This document shows, piece by piece, positions 6,213 through 13,527 of a stretch of 16,034 bases of DNA (the first letter of the stretch is position 1; the number at the start of each line of letters is the position of its first letter). Below the pieces are notes generated by a model. That model did not search any database. It saw only the letters and a list, made by a program, of their open reading frames with translations, and was not told the origin of the DNA. The translations under genes and the position numbers were made by a program. The DNA comes from Candidatus Caccocola faecipullorum (GTDB taxonomy: Bacteria; Synergistota; Synergistia; Synergistales; Synergistaceae): contig DVKA01000038.1 of NCBI GenBank assembly GCA_018716365.1, forward strand, positions 1-16,034, in the 5' to 3' direction.

Positions 6213-7651
6213 AGCGTCTCTCCCTCCTCAAGCAGCGATTCGAGCGTCAGTCTCGCGGCCTTCGCCGCGCCGTCAGTAATCCAGAGCTTCGTATCGGAGC
6301 CGCGCTCCCTGCGCAGCTTCTCGCGCGAGCGCACGCGTTCCGCGGGACGTTCCTCAAGCGAGGCGTAGCGCACTTTCCCGTCCTCTTCGACGGCGCGTAT
6401 CTCCTCGTCCAAATCGTCCGGCCTGTATATCACGTCGGCGTCGGATACGTATGCGTCGAAAGCCTTGTTGAGCCGCTCCTCCTTCGTCGCGTGCCAGACG
6501 CGGCGGTCGCTCAGCGAATAGAGCGTCTCTATGAGCTGCGCCTCCTCCGCGCGGCTTTCGAGCGAAAGGCGCGAGAAATTTTCATAGCCGAAGACGAAGC
6601 CGAGATTCTCCCAGCTCTGGCGGAATTTATCAAGCAGGTTGACGAGCCCCCAGCGGTCTATCTCAGGCGCGAAGACGACGGCGCGTTTTCCGGCGTTCTG
6701 CGCGGCGGCTCCGGCCGCGGCGGCGAGAAGCGCCGCGAAGCCCCTGTCGGCGGAACTGCTTCCGCACGAGCAGACGAAAAGCGGCCTGCCCTGCGGCGAT
6801 TTGAAAAATTCGTCGAGCTTCAGCGTCGGCAGCGCGGAAAGCAGCGCCGCCTTGTCCGCGACGAGCGAAAGCAGCGCGCGGAAATCAGTCGTGCTCGCGT
6901 CGGCCTGCATCTTGATGCAGCGCTGGGTGTTGGAAGTTTCGGAAGTGGTGAAGAGCAGGTCGGCGAACGGCACGGGAGCGTCCCTGTCGCCGTGCTTCTG
7001 GAAACGCAGCTCCTTTTCGAGAATATAGGCTGAAAGCGCCTGTTCGCGCGTTCGCGGCCTGCCGAGGCTCTCCGCGGCGTTGACCGCCCGCTTGTCCGGC
7101 AGCGCGTCCTTCTCGCCGCTCACAGCCTTCGTCATGAGCGACTCGACGTATCTGTGCTGGCGGCAGAAGATCGAGAAGAGATTGAGCCGTCCAAGAACCT
7201 CCTCGATTTCGCGCCCGTCCGCGATGTTACGCAGCACGTTCTTCTCCGTTTCGAGCATATATACGATCATGCGGTCGGTGACGAGCTTGCCGAGGTCGTC
7301 GAAAAATTTGTCGTTCGCGTCGCGCGAGCGGATTTCCTGATAGGCCGCCTGACGCACCGCGTTCGCTATATTCGCGCTCGATTCGCCGGCGGTCTCGTTC
7401 AGCGCGAAAGGCTCGATAAGGTCTGGCATAACGGAGCCGCGGCTTGCTAGGTCGGCGAGCGCCGCCTCTCCGTCGTAACTTTCGTAGAGCCTGCCGGAAT
7501 GGTCGAGCACGATCAGCGCGTCGTCCGGGAACTCTCGCGCCCATGCTTCGACCAGCGCGCGGAAGCTCGCCGCCTTCCTGTCGTTGCCGCCGAGCATCAG
7601 CGTGTTCCCGCCGCGCGCAAGCCCTGGGCCGAATTTGCATATATCAATCAT
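6209..7651 (-). CDS. VirD4/TraG-like protein with degenerate Walker motifs, first gene of the ATPase cassette
   Basis: I read this 480-residue protein as a distant, probably inactive relative of conjugative coupling ATPases (VirD4/TraG/TraD). The layout agrees: a TLMLGGNDRKAASF strand-loop (17-30) where Walker A should be, then DDALIVLDHSGRLYE (43-57), close to the VirD4 pattern of a hydrophobic strand plus DPKGELYE, and in the C-terminal half GKRAVVFAPEIDRWG (321-335) where VirD4 has its Walker B LDEF segment, followed by helices and an RRVWHATKEERLNKAF stretch (383-398). The Walker A glycine before the lysine and the following Ser/Thr are missing, and the Walker B Asp is replaced, so ATP hydrolysis is unlikely. 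There are no N-terminal membrane helices. The ribosome site is weak (GGGGA). It overlaps the AAA+ gene by four bases. Family placement is tentative. Confidence 0.7.
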   Translation of the reverse strand: MIDICKFGPGLARGGNTLMLGGNDRKAASFRALVEAWAREFPDDALIVLDHSGRLYESYDGEAALADLASRGSVMPDLIEPFALNETAGESSANIANAVRQAAYQEIRSRDANDKFFDDLGKLVTDRMIVYMLETEKNVLRNIADGREIEEVLGRLNLFSIFCRQHRYVESLMTKAVSGEKDALPDKRAVNAAESLGRPRTREQALSAYILEKELRFQKHGDRDAPVPFADLLFTTSETSNTQRCIKMQADASTTDFRALLSLVADKAALLSALPTLKLDEFFKSPQGRPLFVCSCGSSSADRGFAALLAAAAGAAAQNAGKRAVVFAPEIDRWGLVNLLDKFRQSWENLGFVFGYENFSRLSLESRAEEAQLIETLYSLSDRRVWHATKEERLNKAFDAYVSDADVIYRPDDLDEEIRAVEEDGKVRYASLEERPAERVRSREKLRRERGSDTKLWITDGAAKAARLTLESLLEEGETL

Positions 7652-7703
7652 ATAAATTCCCCGCAGGCGGCATAAGCCGCAGAAGATGATGAAAACAACT
7701 ATC

Positions 7704-7709
7704 AGTATA
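7704..7709 (-). promoter_or_regulatory. Candidate -10 box of the three-gene ATPase operon
   Basis: TATACT (5 of 6) reads on the minus strand in the 85-base gap between the LysE-type gene and the 480-residue gene. The -35 side is poor. A GCGGC-TTAT-GCCGC hairpin (7667-7680) lies between it and the start codon and could influence translation. Confidence 0.3.
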
Positions 7710-7736
7710 ACATAAAAAGCCGCTTCACGTCCGCTT

Positions 7737-8321
7737 TCAGCGAGCGAGGGCCGCCAGCTGCGAGAGGGCGCACCATACTAGCAAAAGCGCCATCGCGCCG
7801 TTGAGCAAGCGGCGGCGTGCGCGGAAAAATTTTTCGAGCGCCGCGCCGAAGGCTGCCCAGCAGCAGGCGCTGACGAATCCGGCGGCGGCTATCGCAAAGG
7901 CGAAGAAGGCTATGACGCGCGCGTCGTCGTGATGGGGGAGTATGAAGACGGAGAAGGACGTGACGGCGCAGAGGATTACGCCGGCGTTGAGGAACTGCAT
8001 CGCTATTCCGCCGAGGAACGCGCCGCCGCCTCCTCGTGCTGGCTCTTCGCCCGAGCGCCAGACGCTCCACGCAGTCCACAGAATGTAGGCGGCGCACAGG
8101 AGCGTCATCGCGGGCCGTATTTGCGGGATGAAGCCGTAGAGGAAGGAGCAGAAGAGCGCCGCGGCGCATTCTATGACGAATGTGCCGAGGAAGAGCCCCG
8201 CGCAGAAGGGCATCGCGCCCATGAAGCCGCCGCGCGATGCGCCGGACATCGCCGTGATCGTGTTCGCCCCCGGAGCGAATACCATTAAGAGCACATAGGA
8301 AACAAAAGCCGCGTAATCCAT
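7737..8321 (-). CDS. LysE/RhtB family exporter
   Basis: The 194-residue protein has six hydrophobic segments (about 4-24, 37-63, 67-88, 101-129, 137-160, 172-192), the size and topology of the LysE/RhtB family, whose members export amino acids or small metabolites by proton antiport. The family's PGP signature near the end of helix 1 appears as APGANT (16-21), followed by the usual small-residue ASRGGFMGAMPFCAG stretch. I start at the ATG at 8321. An upstream in-frame ATG at 8438 would add 39 residues that spoil the N-terminal membrane helix and cross the promoter; AAAGGGG precedes 8321. The substrate is unknown; amino-acid overflow export would suit a peptide fermenter. There is a gap of 85 bases to the ATPase cassette downstream and only a weak hairpin with T run between them, so partial read-through is possible. 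Confidence 0.85.
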   Translation of the reverse strand: MDYAAFVSYVLLMVFAPGANTITAMSGASRGGFMGAMPFCAGLFLGTFVIECAAALFCSFLYGFIPQIRPAMTLLCAAYILWTAWSVWRSGEEPARGGGGAFLGGIAMQFLNAGVILCAVTSFSVFILPHHDDARVIAFFAFAIAAAGFVSACCWAAFGAALEKFFRARRRLLNGAMALLLVWCALSQLAALAR

Positions 8322-8372
8322 GACCGCGCGCCCCTTTCGGAAGTTTTTCGTAATTTCTGCGTCGACGGCGAT

Positions 8373-8400
8373 ATTATACGCGAGGCGGCGCGCGAGGCAA
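8373..8400 (-). promoter_or_regulatory. Candidate promoter of the LysE-type gene
   Basis: On the minus strand TTGCCT (8395-8400, 4 of 6) is followed after 16 bases by a perfect TATAAT (8373-8378), 51 bases before the start codon. It also supports the start at 8321, since the longer reading would place the promoter inside the gene. Confidence 0.55.
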
Positions 8401-8487
8401 ACGGAAGATGGAAGGGAGAGATGGCGCGCGGCTTTCAAAGCGGAAGAATGTGCGGCGCGGCGCTTCAGTTTTGTAAGCGGCGCAAAT

Positions 8488-8528
8488 AAAAAGGCGGCGG
8501 CTTCCCTGGGGAGGAAAGCGCGCCGCCT
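8488..8528 (-). terminator. Terminator of the large activase-like gene
   Basis: On the minus strand AGGCGGC (8522-8528) pairs with GCCGCCT (8492-8498), with a further internal TTTCC/GGGAA pairing, and a run of T follows (8488-8492 complement). It lies 16 bases after the stop at 8545. Confidence 0.8.
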
Positions 8529-8544
8529 GTGTGAAACTGCTTTT

Positions 8545-11500
8545 TTATGCTTTCGCTGTCGCCATGAGGAGCTTTATCCTGTTGAGCTGGTTCGTCGTGC
8601 TGACGCTCGCGTCGTAGTCGAGCGGCAGGATGTTCGCGCCTTCGTAGCGGCGTTTTAGCTCTTTGACGACGCCTTTGCCCGTGATGTGGTTCGGCAGGCA
8701 GGCGAAGGGCTGGACGCAGAGGACGTTTTTCACGCCGCTTTCGATGAGCGAAATCATTTCGGCGGAGAGCAGCCACCCTTCGCCGCCCTGGTTGGACTGC
8801 GAAACTATCGACGAGCCGAGCTTCGCCAGCTCTTTTATGCTGTGGGCTTCGCCGAAGCGCGTGCCGCGTATCGCCTCGGCGATCGGGGCCTTGGCGCGTT
8901 CGAGCAGCCAGACTGCGGTCTCGCCGCCGAGCCTCGGAAGCAGCGGGCCGCCGAGCTTCTTGTTTGAATATATCGTGTCGAACATGCAGTATGAGAGGAA
9001 GTTCGCCATGTCAGGCACGACGGCCTCGCCGCCCTCGCTCTCTATGAGGTCTACGAGGTGCTCGTTCGCGTTCGCGTGGTATTTTACTAGGATTTCGCCG
9101 ACTATGCCGACGCGCGGGCGTTTGACGCCGTCGACGGGGACGGCGGCGAATTCGCGCACCATCTCGCGGACGTTGCGCTTGTATGCGCTCCAGCCTCCGT
9201 CGCGGACGTTTTCGCGCGCGGCTTCGCTCCATTTCTCATAGAGCGCGTCGGCCGTACCCTTTTCCTTTTCGTAGGGGCGCGTGCGGAGCAGCAGCCGCAT
9301 GAGGATGTCGCCGTAGTTTATCGCCATGAGCGCGCGCCAGTAGGTTCCGAGCGGCACTTCGAGCTTTTCAGCGTCGCCGCCTTTCTGCTGATTCGCGGCG
9401 AGGACGCGCACCTGCGGGAATCCAGCGGCGTCGAGCGCGCGGCGCAGCAGGTGTACGTAGTTGCTTGCGCGGCAGGCTCCGCCGGTCTGTGCGTAGAGGC
9501 AGTCTGTTTTGTCGGGGTCGTACTGCCCGCTCTTGAGCGCCTGTATGAACTGTCCGACGACCATCATCGCGGGGTAGCAGACGTCGTTGTTGACGTAGCG
9601 CAGGCCGAGCTCGACCGTTTCGCGCGTGCCTTCCGGCAGTACGTCGAGGCGGATTCCCGCGCTTTCGAAGGCCGCGCCGAGGAACTGGAAGTGGTAGTTC
9701 GAGAGCGGCGGGCAGAGCAGCACGCGCCCCTTCGTCTCAGTGACGCGCGGGCGCGATATTTCGGCGCGCGTCGCGTCGCTGACGGCCTCAGGGTTGTTTT
9801 TGCGCATTTTTATCGCGGCGAGCAGCGAGCGGATGCGTATCTTGACCGCGCCGTTGTTCTTGCCTTCGTCGATTTTGATCAGCGTGTGGAGCTTTCCGGC
9901 GCGCGTCAGGATGTCCGCCGTCTGCTCCGCGCTTATCGCGTCGAGGCCGCAGCCGAAGGAGTTGAACTGCACGAGTTCGACGTCCTTGAAGTCTGGGTGC
10001 GAGGCGACGGCCATGGCCGCGCGGTAGAGGCGCGAATGGTAGACCCACTGGTCGACCGCGCCGACGTCGCCGGGCTTTTCTATATCCTTCGCCATCCAGC
10101 AGACGGAGTCTTCCGTGAAGAGCGTCACGCCGTAGCTGTTGATGAGCTCGGGGATTCCGTGGTTGACCTCGGGGCTGAGGTGGTAGGGGTGTCCCGCGAG
10201 GACTATGCCGACTCCGCCGCGCTGCCTGAGCTCGTGCAGCGCGTCCGCGCCGAACTGCTCTATGTCGCGCTTGTAGCGCGCCATCTCTTCGCGCGCCGCG
10301 GCTATCGCGGATTTTATCTCGCCGTCGGTGACGCCGAACTGCGCGAGCGAGGATTTGAGCGCTATCGCCACGCTTCTGTCGGACTCGATGAAGAGCTCCG
10401 GCTTGATGTAGTTGACGCCCTCTTCGCGTATCCTGTCTATGTTGAGGCGCGCGACGTCTGGGTAGCCGGTGACGACGGGGCAGTTGTAGTTTTTCTGCGC
10501 GCCCGCGAATTCCTTCGTCTCACGCAGCATGACGGGGTAGAAGATGTTCTTCACGCCGTTCTCAAGCAGCTCCGTGATGTGCCTGTGGACGAGCTTCGCA
10601 GGGTAGCAGACGGTCTGCGACGGTATCGTGTCGATACCGAGGTTTTCGTCCGGGGCCTTCGACGATAGGCGGACGCTGAATCCGAGCTTCGTCAGAATCG
10701 TGAACCAGAAGGGGTAGTCCTCGTACATATTGAGCACGCGCGGGACGCCCATCACGCCGCGCGGCGCTTCGGCCTCTGCGAGCGGCTTGTAGTGGTCGAA
10801 GAGGCGGCGGTATTTCTTGGCGAAGATGTTCGTAGGCAGCGCGCCCTTCTCCGAGACGGAAGCGCCGCGCTCGCAGCGGTTGCCCGATATGTAGGTCTTG
10901 CCGTCGCCGAATTTCGTCAGCGTCAGCAGGCATTTGTTGCCGCAGCCGGCGCAGTGGCGCGTCGTACTCTCGGCCTTGAAGTGCGCCAGCCCGTCGCGTC
11001 CGAGCAGGCTGCTCTTCTCCGCCGCGTTGTCGCGCGCGATCAGAGCCGCGCCGAAGGCCCCCATCAGCTCGGATATGTCAGGGCGCACGACGTCGCGCTT
11101 CGTGACGAGCTCGAAGGCGCGCAGCAGAGCGTTGTTCTTGAAGGTTCCGCCCTGCACGACGATTTTCTCGCCGAGCTCCGACGGGTCTTTTATTTTCAAA
11201 ACTTTATAGAGCGCGTTGCGCACGACGGAGTAGACGAGCCCCGCGGAGATGTCCTCGACGGCCGCGCCCTCCTTCTGCGCCTGGCGGACGCGCGAATTCA
11301 TGAAGACGGTGCAGCGCGAGCCGAGGTCTACTGGGTTGCGCGACTGCTCCGCGGCGCGCGCGAATTCGTCCATCTCCATGTTGAGCGACTTGGCGAAGCT
11401 CTGGAGGAAGGAGCCGCAGCCCGACGAGCAGGCTTCGTTGAGGAACACCCCGTCGATGACGCCGTCCTTGATGCGCAGGCATTTCATATCCTGCCCGCCG

Positions 11501-12768
11501 ATGTCGATGACGAAGTCCGCACCCGGAAGCACGAAGCCCGCGGCGCGCGCGTGAGCGACGGTCTCAACTTCGCCGACGTCGATGCCGAAGGCCGCCTGTA
11601 TCAGCTTTTCGCCGTAGCCTGTGACGCCGCTCGACTTTATCGTGACCGTCTCCGGCATCACGGAATAGAGCTCGGAGAGCACTTCGCGCACCGTCCTGAC
11701 CGGCTCGCCGACACCGTTGATTTTGTAGCGCGAGAAGAGCAGCTCTCCCTGCGAGCCTATGAGCACGACCTTCGTCGTCGTCGAGCCGACGTCGATGCCG
11801 AGGTAGGCGTCGCCCTTGTACGACGCTATGTCCACGCGCTTCGCGGCGCACTTCGAATGGCGCTCCGCAAAGCTCTCAAGCTCGGCGTCGGAGCTGAAGA
11901 GCGGCGGCAGTATCGAGTGCTTCTCGTCCTTGTGCGAGATGAAGAAGCGCTCCGCGCGCTTCTGGAGCACGTCGGCGGCGACCGCGCCGTGCTGCTTCGC
12001 GCTTATCGCCGCGCCCATTGCGACGAAGAGGTGAGGATTCTCTGGGAATATGCACTGCTCGGGCGGCAGCTTCAGTGTCTCGGAGAAGCGTTTGCGCAGC
12101 TCGGAGAGGAAATAGAGCGGACCGCCGAGGAATGCGACTCGGCCCTGTATCCTGCGCCCGCAGGCGAGGCCGCTTATCGTCTGGTTTACTATGGCCTGGA
12201 ATATCGAGGCCGCGATGTCCGGCTTCGACGCTCCGTCGTTGAGCAGCGCCTGAACGTCGGTCTTTGCGAAGACGCCGCAGCGCGAGGCGACGGGGTAGAT
12301 AGTCTTATAGCCCTTCGCCATCTCGTTGAGCCCCGCCGCGTCTGTGCCGAAGAGAGTCGCCATCTGGTCGAGGAAGGCCCCCGTGCCGCCCGCGCAGGTT
12401 TCGTTCATGCGCTGCTCCGCGCCCGAAGGGTCGAAGAAGGTTATCTTCGCGTCCTCGCCGCCGAGCTCGATGCATACGTCGACGCCGGGAAGGAAGCGCG
12501 CGATGCTCGCCGTGCAGGCTATCTGCTCCTGCGTGAACGGAACGTCCATGCCGCGCGCAAGCTCCAGAGCGCCGGAGCCCGCCATTGCGAGCGTGAAGCG
12601 CGAGCCGGAGAACCTGTCCCTCATCTCGTTTACAAGTTTGCTGACCGCTGCGCGTATATCCGCGAAATGGCGGCTGTATCTGCTGAAAATTATCCTGTCG
12701 TATTCGTCGAGGACGACGACCTTCGCCGTAGTCGAACCTATGTCAAGCCCAGCGTGTAGAAGCTGCAT
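8545..12768 (-). CDS. Giant fusion of two BadF/HgdC-type activase ATPases with DUF2229- and dehydratase-like regions
   Basis: The 1407 residues contain two ASKHA ATPase domains of the 2-hydroxyacyl-CoA dehydratase activator family. Domain 1 has DIGSTTAK (9-16), GGEDAK (103-108), NETCAGGTG (122-130) and ASRCGVF (161-167). Domain 2 has DVGSTTTK (326-333), GGQDMK (424-429), NEACSSGCG (444-452) and GSRCTVF (483-489). Cys125/Cys164 and Cys447/Cys486 match the two cysteines that hold the inter-subunit [4Fe-4S] cluster in HgdC. A cysteine-rich knot follows (605, 608, 613, 632), then a DUF2229-like region (about 675-900) and an HgdB-like part with conserved cysteines (1064, 1099, 1351, 1357). Such fusions occur widely in anaerobes; their substrate is not established. 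By analogy it would use ATP to push an electron to very low potential. AGGAGG precedes the ATG. It appears monocistronic. Confidence 0.9.
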   Translation of the reverse strand: MQLLHAGLDIGSTTAKVVVLDEYDRIIFSRYSRHFADIRAAVSKLVNEMRDRFSGSRFTLAMAGSGALELARGMDVPFTQEQIACTASIARFLPGVDVCIELGGEDAKITFFDPSGAEQRMNETCAGGTGAFLDQMATLFGTDAAGLNEMAKGYKTIYPVASRCGVFAKTDVQALLNDGASKPDIAASIFQAIVNQTISGLACGRRIQGRVAFLGGPLYFLSELRKRFSETLKLPPEQCIFPENPHLFVAMGAAISAKQHGAVAADVLQKRAERFFISHKDEKHSILPPLFSSDAELESFAERHSKCAAKRVDIASYKGDAYLGIDVGSTTTKVVLIGSQGELLFSRYKINGVGEPVRTVREVLSELYSVMPETVTIKSSGVTGYGEKLIQAAFGIDVGEVETVAHARAAGFVLPGADFVIDIGGQDMKCLRIKDGVIDGVFLNEACSSGCGSFLQSFAKSLNMEMDEFARAAEQSRNPVDLGSRCTVFMNSRVRQAQKEGAAVEDISAGLVYSVVRNALYKVLKIKDPSELGEKIVVQGGTFKNNALLRAFELVTKRDVVRPDISELMGAFGAALIARDNAAEKSSLLGRDGLAHFKAESTTRHCAGCGNKCLLTLTKFGDGKTYISGNRCERGASVSEKGALPTNIFAKKYRRLFDHYKPLAEAEAPRGVMGVPRVLNMYEDYPFWFTILTKLGFSVRLSSKAPDENLGIDTIPSQTVCYPAKLVHRHITELLENGVKNIFYPVMLRETKEFAGAQKNYNCPVVTGYPDVARLNIDRIREEGVNYIKPELFIESDRSVAIALKSSLAQFGVTDGEIKSAIAAAREEMARYKRDIEQFGADALHELRQRGGVGIVLAGHPYHLSPEVNHGIPELINSYGVTLFTEDSVCWMAKDIEKPGDVGAVDQWVYHSRLYRAAMAVASHPDFKDVELVQFNSFGCGLDAISAEQTADILTRAGKLHTLIKIDEGKNNGAVKIRIRSLLAAIKMRKNNPEAVSDATRAEISRPRVTETKGRVLLCPPLSNYHFQFLGAAFESAGIRLDVLPEGTRETVELGLRYVNNDVCYPAMMVVGQFIQALKSGQYDPDKTDCLYAQTGGACRASNYVHLLRRALDAAGFPQVRVLAANQQKGGDAEKLEVPLGTYWRALMAINYGDILMRLLLRTRPYEKEKGTADALYEKWSEAARENVRDGGWSAYKRNVREMVREFAAVPVDGVKRPRVGIVGEILVKYHANANEHLVDLIESEGGEAVVPDMANFLSYCMFDTIYSNKKLGGPLLPRLGGETAVWLLERAKAPIAEAIRGTRFGEAHSIKELAKLGSSIVSQSNQGGEGWLLSAEMISLIESGVKNVLCVQPFACLPNHITGKGVVKELKRRYEGANILPLDYDASVSTTNQLNRIKLLMATAKA

Positions 12769-12927
12769 TGTATCATTCCTCCTGACGAGAAGCTTCGCCG
12801 CCCGTCCCTTGACGCGGGGCGGAGGCCGGACGCGGGCGCGCCCGTAACGCGCGCGTCTGCGCGCTCATGCCGTTTGCCGGAATTTATTTACAGAAAAGAG
12901 AATTTATGAGGGTGTGAAAGGGTACAG
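12769..12927 (-). other. Leader/promoter region of the activase-like gene with palindromes
   Basis: This 159-base gap contains the perfect palindrome GGGCGCGCCC (12834-12843), a GCGCGC-GTCT-GCGCGC hairpin (12849-12864), and the ribosome site AGGAGG. An AT-rich patch (about 12880-12912) is the only plausible promoter site, but I see no convincing -35/-10 pair. No T tract follows the hairpins, so a terminator for the 124-residue gene upstream is not evident. Confidence 0.35.
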
Positions 12928-13302
12928 TTATTTCCTGAAAACCATATCGGACGACGCGCGCGCCTCCTGCGCCGCGCCGATCCCAGCCTTCCAGAACTCC
13001 CACGCCGGAAGCCGGCTGAGATGCGCGTCGAGCCCCTCCGAGAAAGCGTCAGTCAGCTGTTTCGGCTGAAGCGCCGGAGCGAGCGAAGCGCAGAACAGAG
13101 CGAACGCCGCGCGCTGCGATACGGTCGCGTCGTCGTTTACGCTCTTTATCGTCTGCATCATGTAAATGCTTTGAACGTCGAGCAGATTGGGAGCCGCGGC
13201 CCCCATGTCCATAAGCAGGACGAACGCCTGCAAAGAGATATAAAAGGCCGTGAGAAGCGCCGCGTAATATGATTTTCTTGATTGTCCGGCGAAGTAACCC
13301 AT
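12928..13302 (-). CDS. Small membrane-anchored protein of unknown function
   Basis: I do not recognise this 124-residue protein. It has one hydrophobic segment near the N-terminus (about 13-34, SYYAALL through LLMDMG) without a clear cleavage site, so it is likely an N-terminal membrane anchor, followed by a roughly 90-residue helical domain with an AWEFWKAGIG motif (100-109). I start at the ATG at 13302, which has AAAGGAGAG six to ten bases upstream. The longer reading from 13371 adds 23 residues with no ribosome site and overlaps the candidate promoter. It is divergent from the purine permease. With no terminator seen before the activase-like gene, the two could share a transcript. Confidence 0.65.
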   Translation of the reverse strand: MGYFAGQSRKSYYAALLTAFYISLQAFVLLMDMGAAAPNLLDVQSIYMMQTIKSVNDDATVSQRAAFALFCASLAPALQPKQLTDAFSEGLDAHLSRLPAWEFWKAGIGAAQEARASSDMVFRK

Positions 13303-13327
13303 CTTCTTCTCTCCTTTTACCGATACT

Positions 13328-13357
13328 ATTATCGTGTCTGGAGCGGCCTGAATGCAA
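13328..13357 (-). promoter_or_regulatory. Weak candidate promoter of the 124-residue gene
   Basis: On the minus strand GATAAT (13328-13333, 5 of 6) lies 18 bases after TTGCAT (13352-13357, 3 of 6). An inverted repeat CGATA-CTAT-TATCG (13321-13334) overlaps the -10 box and could be an operator. Confidence 0.3.
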
Positions 13358-13461
13358 GCGCGCGGGCGCAAAATCAGTAATTTTACGAATAGGGGCAGTT
13401 TGTATTTTACGCAGCGGCGGCGCGTTTACATTATCGCGCGGTTATTTCCGCATAATAGATG

Positions 13462-13467
13462 TATAAT
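13462..13467 (+). promoter_or_regulatory. Candidate -10 box of the purine permease gene
   Basis: TGTATAAT at 13460-13467 contains a perfect -10 box 61 bases before the start. The -35 side is poor. A perfect hairpin CGCCGC-AGTC-GCGGCG (13482-13497) follows in the leader, before an A/T-rich tract and the ribosome site. I see no purine riboswitch core. Confidence 0.4.
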
Positions 13468-13527
13468 AATGCCGTATTTTTCGCCGCAGTCGCGGCGCGA
13501 AAAAAATTTCTTTGGGAGGAATTTTCC

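Noticed and set aside
4923..6368. 481-residue open frame on the plus strand opposite the ATPase cassette
   Set aside because: It spans two real minus-strand genes, is Arg/Ala-rich and without recognisable domains. The AAA+ motifs on the other strand decide the case.
8322..8438. Longer start for the LysE-type gene
   Set aside because: It would add 39 charged residues before the first membrane helix and include the candidate promoter. The ATG at 8321 has its own ribosome site.
9451..12759. Long plus-strand frames of 405 and 655 residues opposite the activase-like gene
   Set aside because: They are shadows of the 1407-residue gene, whose ATPase and cysteine motifs are unmistakable; the shadows show only Arg/Val/Ala-rich sequence.
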